11,183 bases of DNA from the NCBI GenBank assembly GCA_030690515.1, contig JAUYGP010000684.1:1-11183 (forward strand), given 5' to 3'. The stretch comes from Giesbergeria sp. GTDB taxonomy: Bacteria > Pseudomonadota > Gammaproteobacteria > Burkholderiales > Burkholderiaceae_C. A model generated the notes under the pieces. The model had not been told where the DNA came from, ran no database searches, and was given only the letters and a program-made list of their open reading frames with translations. The position numbers and the translations under genes were made by a program. Position 1 is the first letter of the stretch; every line of letters begins with the position of its first letter. Below, piece by piece: positions 6,274-11,183 of the stretch.

Positions 6274-6289
6274 GCGCGGGAACCCGCGC
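6274..6289 (+). other. GC-rich hairpin in the gpmA-ctpA gap
   Basis: GCGCGGG-AA-CCCGCGC is a perfect 7-bp inverted repeat with only two bases between the arms; folding would open the innermost pairs to make a loop. It follows the previous stem-loop by 13 bp. No T tract follows. Together the two structures fill most of the gap before the S41 peptidase gene. Confidence 0.4.
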
Positions 6290-6310
6290 GGGCCAGGCCC
6301 TTCCAAGGTG

Positions 6311-6316
6311 TATATT
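6311..6316 (+). promoter_or_regulatory. weak candidate -10 element before the S41 peptidase gene
   Basis: TATATT matches the -10 consensus at five of six positions and sits 20 bp before the chosen start codon. The bases 17 bp upstream (GCGGGC) are not a -35 element, so support is weak. Confidence 0.2.
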
Positions 6317-6336
6317 GAGTCGGCTAAAGGATGTGT

Positions 6337-7773
6337 ATGGGCCAGAAAATGAAAATTGTCGGTTGGGTGTCGGTCGGCGTGCTAGCCGGGGCGCTGACCA
6401 CGGTGTCGCTGCAGACCGTGGCGCGCGGCGCCATGACGCCACTGCCGCTGGAAGAGATCCAGCAGCTTTCGGCCGTGTTTGGCTTGGTCAAGACCGACTA
6501 TGTTGAGCCGGTAGACGACAAAAAACTCATCACCGACGCCATCTCTGGCATGGTTGCCAGCCTGGATCCGCACTCACAGTACTTCGACAAGAAATCTTTT
6601 GCCGAATTCCGCGAAGGCACATCGGGCAAGTTCGTGGGGGTGGGCATCGAAATCACCCAGGAAGACGGGCTCATCAAGGTGGTCTCGCCCATTGAAGGTT
6701 CACCCGCGTTCCGCGCCGGGCTCAAAACCAACGATCTCATCACAAAAATCGACGACACCGCGGTCAAGGGCCTGTCACTGGGCGATGCCGTCAAGAAGAT
6801 GCGTGGCGAGCCCGACACCAAGGTCGTGCTCACCATCTTCCGCAAGGACGAGAGCCGTACCTTCCCCGTGACCATCACCCGCGAGGAAATCAAGACCCAA
6901 TCCGTCAAGGCCAAGATGATCGAGCCCGGCTACGGCTGGATTCGCCTGTCGCAGTTCCAGGAACGCACGGTAGAAGACTTCGTGCGCAAGGCCGAAGAGC
7001 TGTACCGCCAGGACCCCAAGCTCAAGGGCCTGGTACTCGACCTGCGCAATGACCCGGGCGGCCTGCTGGATGCCGCCGTGGCCATCTCTGCCGCTTTCCT
7101 GCCGCCCGACGTGACGGTGGTAACCACCAACGGCCAACTGGCCGAAAGCAAGGCCAACTTCAAGGCCTCGCCCGAGTTCTATGCCCGCCGCGGCGCCGAC
7201 CCCCTCAAACGCCTGCCCACAGCACTCAAGAGCGTGCCACTGGTGGTGCTCGTGAATGAAGGTTCGGCCTCGGCCAGCGAGATCGTGGCTGGTGCGCTGC
7301 AGGATCACAAGCGCGCCACCATCATGGGCAGCCAGACCTTTGGCAAGGGCTCCGTGCAAACCGTCCGCCCCCTGGGGCCGGACACCGGCATCAAACTGAC
7401 CACAGCGCGCTACTACACGCCCAGCGGCAAATCGATCCAGGCGCGCGGCATCGTGCCCGACGTGATGCTCGACGAAACCGCTGAAGGCAATGTTTTTGCC
7501 GCACTGCGCATGCGCGAGGCCGACCTTGAAAAGCACCTGAACAACGGCCAGACCGAGGAAAAGAAGGACGAAGCCCGCGAAAAGGCCCGCGAAGAAGCCC
7601 GCAAGCGCCTGGAAGAAGAAGCCAAAAAACCCATCGCCGAGCGCAAACTGCCCGAGTTTGGCACCGACAAGGACTTCCAACTGGCCCAGGCCCTGAACCA
7701 GTTGCGCGGCAAGCCTGTGCTGGTGAGCAAGACCCAGACCGAGCGCAAGGAAGAAAAGAAGGAAACGCAGTAA
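6337..7773 (+). CDS. ctpA: S41 family C-terminal processing peptidase (CtpA/Prc type)
   Basis: This is a periplasmic carboxyl-terminal protease; relatives trim or degrade cell-wall hydrolases and other envelope proteins. The 478 residues hold a signal peptide or anchor (hydrophobic about 8-27), an N-terminal helical segment, a PDZ domain (about 97-180, beginning KFVGVGIEI), the S41 core with LVLDLRNDPGGLL (232-244), the nucleophile Ser312 in NEGSASASE and general-base Lys337 in GSQTFGKGS. The Ser-Lys spacing of 25 equals that of E. coli Prc. Residues 405-440 and 468-478 are dense in Lys/Glu/Arg and may form a coiled coil for assembly. I chose ATG 6337 because AAAGGA (6326-6331) sits five bases before it; the ATG at 6331 overlaps that ribosome site. 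A strong terminator follows. Substrate and any adaptor lipoprotein are unknown. Confidence 0.94.
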   Translation: MGQKMKIVGWVSVGVLAGALTTVSLQTVARGAMTPLPLEEIQQLSAVFGLVKTDYVEPVDDKKLITDAISGMVASLDPHSQYFDKKSFAEFREGTSGKFVGVGIEITQEDGLIKVVSPIEGSPAFRAGLKTNDLITKIDDTAVKGLSLGDAVKKMRGEPDTKVVLTIFRKDESRTFPVTITREEIKTQSVKAKMIEPGYGWIRLSQFQERTVEDFVRKAEELYRQDPKLKGLVLDLRNDPGGLLDAAVAISAAFLPPDVTVVTTNGQLAESKANFKASPEFYARRGADPLKRLPTALKSVPLVVLVNEGSASASEIVAGALQDHKRATIMGSQTFGKGSVQTVRPLGPDTGIKLTTARYYTPSGKSIQARGIVPDVMLDETAEGNVFAALRMREADLEKHLNNGQTEEKKDEAREKAREEARKRLEEEAKKPIAERKLPEFGTDKDFQLAQALNQLRGKPVLVSKTQTERKEEKKETQ

Positions 7774-7796
7774 GCGCTAATTCGCTCTGCCCCACA

Positions 7797-7823
7797 GGGC
7801 CGGTTGCGTACCGGCCCTTTTTT
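7797..7823 (+). terminator. strong intrinsic terminator after the S41 peptidase gene
   Basis: GGGCCGGT (7797-7804) and ACCGGCCC (7810-7817) form a perfect 8-bp stem with the loop TGCGT, followed by TTTTTT (7818-7823). It starts 23 bp after the ctpA stop and ends only 20 bp before the next start codon. Confidence 0.92.
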
Positions 7824-7843
7824 CTGTCCAGCCACCCGACACC

Positions 7844-8623
7844 ATGACCGACGACCAGCTCCTGCGCTACTCCCGCCACATCCTGCTCGATGAAGTGGGC
7901 ATCGAAGGTCAGGAGCGCATCCTGGCATCCCATGCGCTCATCATCGGTGCGGGCGGGCTGGGTTCACCCGCCGCCCTGTACCTGGGGTCTGCCGGGGTGG
8001 GCCGGATCACGCTGGTGGACCACGACACGGTAGATCTGACCAACCTGCAACGCCAGATTGCCCACACGCTGGACCGTGTGGGCCAGCCCAAGGTGGCCTC
8101 GGCGGCCCAGGCTGTACACGCCATCAACCCCGAGGTGCAGATCACCAGCATCATGCAGCGGGCCGATGCCGCACTGCTGGAGCGCCTGGTGAAGGAAGCC
8201 AACGTAGTGCTTGACTGCTCCGACAACTACGCCACGCGCCAGGCCATCAATGCCGCCTGCGTGCGACTGGGCAAGCCCCTGGTGGCGGGCGCGGTGATAC
8301 GCTTCGATGCACAGATCTCCGTATTCGACCCGCGTGATGGCCTGTCACCCTGCTATGCCTGCATCTTCGATCCGCAGGCGCAGTTCGAGGAAGTAGCCTG
8401 CTCCACCATGGGCGTGTTTGCACCGCTGGTCGGCGTGGTGGGTGCCATGCAGGCCGCTGAGGCGCTCAAACTGATATCGGGTGCCGGGCCCTCGCTCGCT
8501 GGACGGCTGCTGATGCTGGACGGACGCCGCATGGAGTGGAACACCCTGCACGCAGCGCGCAACCCTGGCTGCCCCGTGTGCGGGCCGCAACAGAGCGCGA
8601 TGGCAAGCATGGGTCTCAAGTAG
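7844..8623 (+). CDS. moeB: MoeB/ThiF/HesA family adenylyltransferase
   Basis: These E1-like enzymes use ATP to adenylate the C-terminal glycine of a small sulfur carrier (MoaD for molybdopterin, ThiS for thiamine), preparing it for thiocarboxylation. The 259-residue protein shows the Arg finger in RYSRHILL (Arg11), the nucleotide loop IIGAGGLGSPAA (33-44), DHDTVDLTNLQRQ (59-71), LDCSDN (123-128), and zinc cysteines in CYAC (170-173) and CPVC (243-246). Cys186 in ACSTMGVFAP aligns with MoeB Cys187 and the ThiF persulfide cysteine. No C-terminal rhodanese domain is present. Sequence alone does not separate MoeB from ThiF: the start resembles ThiF, while the CPVC end occurs in ThiF and a similar pair in MoeB. 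The symbol is therefore provisional. ATG 7844 has no strong Shine-Dalgarno sequence and follows a terminator by 20 bp. No carrier gene is nearby. Confidence 0.9.
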   Translation: MTDDQLLRYSRHILLDEVGIEGQERILASHALIIGAGGLGSPAALYLGSAGVGRITLVDHDTVDLTNLQRQIAHTLDRVGQPKVASAAQAVHAINPEVQITSIMQRADAALLERLVKEANVVLDCSDNYATRQAINAACVRLGKPLVAGAVIRFDAQISVFDPRDGLSPCYACIFDPQAQFEEVACSTMGVFAPLVGVVGAMQAAEALKLISGAGPSLAGRLLMLDGRRMEWNTLHAARNPGCPVCGPQQSAMASMGLK

Positions 8624-8735
8624 GAATTGCCCTACACGCAGGGTGTGCCATCGCTGGCACAATCCGGCCCACTCCGCCTGTAAAGTGGATCCACGGTCGC
8701 AGGGCATTCTCCCCGGCCATGGAACGGACCCGCCT

Positions 8736-9131
8736 GTGAAACTCAAGACTTATATCGTTGAAGACAATGCCACCATCCGCGAGAACCTGATCGGTACGCT
8801 GGAAGAGTTGGCGGCGATTGAGTCGGTGGGCGTGGCTGACACCGAGGACGAGGGCAAGCAGTGGCTCATGTCGGCATCGGCGCAATGGGACATCGCCATC
8901 GTCGATCTGTTTTTGCGCCAAGGCAGCGGTTTGGGCGTACTGGCGGCCTGCCGTAATCGGCTGCCCCACCAGCGCATGGTGGTGTTAAGCAACTATGCCA
9001 CGCCGGATGTACGCATGCGCTGTGCCCAGTTGGGTGTAGATGCAGTGTTCGATAAATCCAACGAAATTGACGATCTCGTCGACTACTGCATTGCTCAAGG
9101 CCAAGCGCTGCCCGATGCGCCTGCGCACTGA
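8736..9131 (+). CDS. receiver-only response regulator
   Basis: This 131-residue protein is a single CheY-like receiver domain without an output domain. Key residues are the acidic pair Glu9-Asp10 in YIVEDN, phospho-acceptor Asp57 in IVDLFLRQGSG, Ser85 in VVLSNYA and Lys107 in VFDKSNE. Such proteins relay phosphate or act by binding a partner protein. The start is GTG 8736: the receiver fold begins at the next codons, while the in-frame ATG at 8643 would add 31 residues with no domain character, and the ATG at 8719 is out of frame. A poor purine stretch (GGAACGGA) lies upstream. The gene is convergent with the NarL-type regulator, 49 bp away, and 112 bp after moeB. Proximity suggests a shared kinase, possibly the PAS kinase at 10307, but that is inference. 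Confidence 0.87.
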   Translation: MKLKTYIVEDNATIRENLIGTLEELAAIESVGVADTEDEGKQWLMSASAQWDIAIVDLFLRQGSGLGVLAACRNRLPHQRMVVLSNYATPDVRMRCAQLGVDAVFDKSNEIDDLVDYCIAQGQALPDAPAH

Positions 9132-9142
9132 ACCCGGCCAGG

Positions 9143-9170
9143 GCTGGGGCAGCCACGCCAGGGCCCCAGC
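9143..9170. terminator. stem-loop between convergent response regulator genes
   Basis: GCTGGGGC (9143-9150) and GCCCCAGC (9163-9170) form a perfect 8-bp stem with a 12-nt loop, centred in the 49-bp gap between the two stop codons. The symmetry could serve both strands. There is no T tract, so termination strength is uncertain. Confidence 0.5.
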
Positions 9171-9180
9171 GGACCACAGG

Positions 9181-9813
9181 TCAATCGATGAGCCGGTTTT
9201 TCAAGGCGTAGTAGGTCAGGTCGCTGTTGGACGCCAACCCCATCTTTTCCATCAGGCGCGTGCGGTAGGTGCTCACCGTCTTCACGCTCAGCGACAGCGC
9301 CTTGGCAATATCACCGGCCGTTTCACCGCGCGCCAGTTTCAGAAAGACCTGAAACTCGCGCTCAGAGAGTTGCTCGTGCACCGGAGCATCGTCCTTGCGG
9401 TTCAGTTGCTGTGCGAGCAGCTCTGCCACCACGGGGGTCACGTAGCGCCGACCCAGCGCAATGGTGCGAATGGCCTCCACGATCTCGCTGGGCTCGCACT
9501 CCTTGTTCAGGTAGCCGCTGGCCCCTTGCCGGATCATGCTGATGGCGTAATGTGTTTCCGGGTAGCCGCTGAGAATCAGAATGCCCATCTCGGGCGCCTT
9601 GGCGCGCAGCATGGCCAGGGCGTCGAGCCCGCTTTGCCCCGGCATGGCCAGGTCCATGAGCAGCACATTCACCTCGGCGTTGCGGATCAGGTCGATGGCT
9701 TCGCGGCCATTGGACGCCTCGCCCACCACCCGCAAATCCACATGTTCGCTCAAAAATTGGCGCAAGCCCGAACGGACAATTGCATGGTCATCGACGATAC
9801 CGACATTGATCAT
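9181..9813 (-). CDS. NarL/FixJ-family response regulator with LuxR-type HTH
   Basis: This 210-residue transcription factor has an N-terminal receiver and a C-terminal GerE/LuxR helix-turn-helix. Receiver residues are Asp8-Asp9, phospho-acceptor Asp54 in LLMDLAMPGQSG, Ser82 in LILSGYP and Lys104 in YLNKECEP. The DNA-binding domain runs about 145-208, with LSEREFQVFLKLARGE (149-164) and the recognition helix region SVKTVSTYRTRLMEKMG (176-192). It resembles the GacA/UvrY branch in layout, but I cannot assign an orthologue. I chose ATG 9813 because the receiver begins there and GGAAAG lies eight bases upstream; an in-frame start at 10101 would add 96 residues without domain character. A perfect hairpin abuts the ribosome binding site, and a long inverted repeat lies 68-158 bp upstream of the start, possibly for autoregulation. 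Confidence 0.94.
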   Translation of the reverse strand: MINVGIVDDHAIVRSGLRQFLSEHVDLRVVGEASNGREAIDLIRNAEVNVLLMDLAMPGQSGLDALAMLRAKAPEMGILILSGYPETHYAISMIRQGASGYLNKECEPSEIVEAIRTIALGRRYVTPVVAELLAQQLNRKDDAPVHEQLSEREFQVFLKLARGETAGDIAKALSLSVKTVSTYRTRLMEKMGLASNSDLTYYALKNRLID

Positions 9814-9827
9814 TTCACACACTTTCC

Positions 9828-9848
9828 GCGTGCAGACGGGCTGCACGC
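9828..9848 (-). promoter_or_regulatory. hairpin abutting the regulator's Shine-Dalgarno sequence
   Basis: On the minus strand GCGTGCAG-CCCGT-CTGCACGC is a perfect 8-bp stem with a 5-nt loop. Its last base touches the GGAAAG ribosome binding sequence (9827-9822). It could affect translation of the NarL-type regulator or form a boundary of its leader. Confidence 0.5.
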
Positions 9849-9880
9849 ATGGCCTGTTTTTATGGTGACCGCCGACCTTA

Positions 9881-9971
9881 GGATGACCTGCATAACCCTC
9901 GCGTGTCGGTGGTCGTGCGAATCGCCCGAGGCCGAGCTGCCACAGTCCGCAGGGAGGTACGCAGGTCATCC
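9881..9971. promoter_or_regulatory. long inverted repeat upstream of the NarL-type regulator
   Basis: The arm GGATGACCTGCATA (9881-9894) and the reverse complement of 9958-9971 (GGATGACCTGCGTA) agree at 13 of 14 positions, with 11 consecutive matches; 63 bp separate them. A related half-site, GGTGACC, lies at 9864-9870. The arrangement fits paired binding sites for a dimeric regulator, possibly the adjacent LuxR-type protein, but no binding consensus is known to me. Confidence 0.5.
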
Positions 9972-10152
9972 CCAGATGCGGCGCGAGATTCGCACTGTAG
10001 CTAATATGCGTTCCCGGTGCCATCGCCTGTTTTTGCGGAACGAGAGTGAGGTCTGGCGTTGCCGCGTTTCGCTGTTCTTTTATTAAACAAGAAATCCACA
10101 AGCGCTATCCACCCGCGAAAAAAATGGGAATGACGAAATTTTAGAGTAGTGC

Positions 10153-10169
10153 AGATTTGCAGCAAATTT
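10153..10169. promoter_or_regulatory. operator-like palindrome upstream of the PAS kinase gene
   Basis: ATTTGC-A-GCAAAT (10155-10167) is a perfect 13-bp odd palindrome; it extends to 17 bp with one mismatch. It lies about 140 bp before the kinase start in AT-rich DNA. It may be a repressor or activator site; no regulator is identified. Confidence 0.4.
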
Positions 10170-10306
10170 CTCACCTTCTCTTGTTGAATGGGGCGGTATT
10201 GCAGAGAAAAATAGGGTAAAAGAAAATGGCGCGCGTTTCAATTCGACCGCCATGTAGCAGGCCAGCTGGCAAGCGGCTTGGCGGTCTGCCGTGAAGGGAG
10301 AGGATC

Positions 10307-11183
10307 ATGACTAACGACAGCCGCGAGAACTCAGAAAACCGTTTTCTGGAATATCAAGCCATATTCGACAACGCCGCCGTTGGCATCGTCTACACGCGAA
10401 ACCGCGTTTTTTACCGCTGCAACCGGCGCGGCTGCGAGTTGCTCGGCTACCTTCCGGGCGAACTTGAAGGACTTCCTGGCATATCGATCTATTCGTCGCA
10501 GGAAAGCTACGACGAAATCGGTCGCCAGGCCAGCCCTCTGCTTGCCGCAGGCGAGGCTTTCGAAACAGACTGGCAATACATGCGCAAGGACGGTGCACTG
10601 GTCTGGTGCCATGTCTACGCGCGCGCCGTCGATCCACAACACACCGACCAGGGAACGGTATGGATACTGGAAGACATGAGCGCGGCTCAACGCATTGCGG
10701 AAGCGCACCGGCAATCGCTAAAAGAAATGCAGGCGATCATGGACAACGCCTCGGTCGCCATCATTTTTACGCGCGACCGCAAAGTTACGCGCTGCAACCC
10801 AAGGTTCGCCGAACTGTTCGGCTATACGATGGAAACCGCCATCGGCCTTTCAGGGCGCGAACTCTACTGTAGCGACGAAGACTACGCCGAAGTCGGCCGC
10901 CTGGCGTTTCCACTGCTCTCGCAAGGCAAGCCCTTCCAGAACGAGCAATTCATGCGCCGTGCCGACGGCGGGCGTTTCTGGGCAAACCTGATCGGCTACA
11001 TCATTGATCCGGCAGAACCCACAAAGGGGACGATCTGGCTGGCCGAGGATCGCAGCGCTTTCAAACAGGCCGAGGAGACGCTGCGCGAAAATTTGCTGCA
11101 ACTGAAGGAAACCAACCGTCGCCTGGAAGAGGCGCAGAATCAGCTGCTGCAATCGGAAAAACTGGCGTCCATCGGCCAGCTGG
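10307..11183 (+). CDS. tandem-PAS sensor histidine kinase (5' part, runs off window)
   Basis: The frame is open from ATG 10307 to the window end (292 codons). No membrane segment or signal peptide is seen, so it is a cytoplasmic sensor. It carries two PAS domains, residues about 17-124 and 142-249, each opening QAI-x-DNA and containing T-R-x-R and RCN; they are clearly duplicates. A charged linker, probably coiled coil (about 252-282), leads into LLQSEKLASIGQL, the stretch that usually comes just before the phospho-acceptor H box (AAGVAHE-type) of HisKA domains. The histidine and ATPase domain lie beyond the window, so kinase assignment rests on this stretch. GGGAG/GAGG (10296-10303) is a good ribosome site four bases before the ATG. 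GC content is lower than the left part of the window. The ligand or cofactor is unknown; Cys38 and Cys163 are equivalent positions. Confidence 0.88.
   Translation, partial: MTNDSRENSENRFLEYQAIFDNAAVGIVYTRNRVFYRCNRRGCELLGYLPGELEGLPGISIYSSQESYDEIGRQASPLLAAGEAFETDWQYMRKDGALVWCHVYARAVDPQHTDQGTVWILEDMSAAQRIAEAHRQSLKEMQAIMDNASVAIIFTRDRKVTRCNPRFAELFGYTMETAIGLSGRELYCSDEDYAEVGRLAFPLLSQGKPFQNEQFMRRADGGRFWANLIGYIIDPAEPTKGTIWLAEDRSAFKQAEETLRENLLQLKETNRRLEEAQNQLLQSEKLASIGQL

Larger units (their letters stand above)
9814..10306. other. 493-bp divergent intergenic region with several inverted repeats
   Basis: This gap separates the NarL-type regulator from the PAS kinase and must carry both promoters. The half near the regulator is GC-rich. 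The half near the kinase is AT-rich: by hand count 10081-10260 is about 42% GC, against roughly 65-70% in most neighbouring genes. It holds a palindrome at 10153-10169, an inverted repeat GAAATTT/AAATTTC (10135-10141 and 10164-10170), a GCCAGCTGGC palindrome (10261-10270), and a possible 22-codon ORF (10226-10294) ending 12 bp before the kinase start. I could not identify a convincing sigma70 or sigma54 promoter on either strand. No RNA gene was recognised. Confidence 0.6.

Noticed and set aside
5657..6442. 261-codon minus-strand open frame opposite gpmA
   Set aside because: No domain or start signal; gpmA on the other strand is complete with all catalytic residues.
6775..7680. 301-codon minus-strand open frame inside the S41 peptidase gene
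   Set aside because: Low-complexity Gly/Ala/His/Gln-rich translation with no domain; the sense strand encodes an intact protease.
8645..8660. GTGCCA-TCGC-TGGCAC inverted repeat and a possible sigma54 TGGCAC element
   Set aside because: The spacing to any GC doublet does not give a -24/-12 pattern on either strand; a 6-bp stem alone is weak evidence.
8643..8735. ATG start 31 codons upstream for the receiver-only regulator
   Set aside because: The added residues show no domain character and the receiver strand begins right after GTG 8736.
9040..10086. 348-codon plus-strand open frame opposite the NarL-type regulator
   Set aside because: It is antisense to a gene with full receiver and HTH motifs, shows no recognisable domain, and is explained by high GC at third positions.
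9814..10101. 96-residue N-terminal extension of the NarL-type regulator
   Set aside because: The receiver starts exactly at ATG 9813 with a proper ribosome site, and the extension would cover the inverted repeats.
1..11183. CRISPR arrays, tRNA or rRNA genes, insertion sequences, prophage or toxin-antitoxin genes
   Set aside because: No regularly spaced repeats, RNA gene signatures, transposase motifs or such protein families were seen on either strand.

Overview
The window reads as chromosomal DNA from a high-GC betaproteobacterium, most likely a Comamonadaceae member close to Acidovorax. This rests on protein character (PanC variant, GpsA, S41 peptidase, MoeB-like enzyme), roughly 65-70% GC in most genes, and the rhodanese-grxC-secB-gpsA block divergent from a phosphoglycerate mutase. 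It is an inference from recognition, not from a database search.

Layout. Positions 2-3033 (+): end of panB, panC, an uncharacterised membrane-anchored protein, an RluE-type pseudouridine synthase and a small four-helix membrane protein, all with short gaps. Positions 3042-5394 (-): a rhodanese, grxC, secB and gpsA run leftwards from a divergent promoter region at about 5400-5460. An intrinsic terminator lies between grxC and secB, and a palindromic repeat-like element covers the gpsA start. Positions 5465-8623 (+): gpmA, an S41 C-terminal processing peptidase, a strong terminator, then a MoeB/ThiF-type adenylyltransferase. Positions 8736-11183: a signalling block with a receiver-only response regulator (+), a convergent NarL-type response regulator (-), a 493-bp intergenic region rich in inverted repeats, and the start of a cytoplasmic tandem-PAS sensor histidine kinase (+) cut by the window end just before its phospho-acceptor histidine.

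How the genes work together. panB/panC make pantothenate. The rhodanese, glutaredoxin, SecB and GpsA block joins thiol/redox chemistry, protein export and phospholipid precursor supply, a long-conserved proteobacterial neighbourhood. gpmA is glycolytic and the S41 protease acts in the periplasm. The two regulators and the PAS kinase plausibly form a local phosphorelay; partner assignment is inferred from proximity only.

Most of the window is ordinary core genome. I found no CRISPR array, transposase, prophage, toxin-antitoxin or defence module, and no clearly new system. The most interesting parts are the signalling block, with its internally duplicated PAS sensor, AT-rich leader and long inverted repeat, and the repeat-like element forming the 5' end of gpsA.
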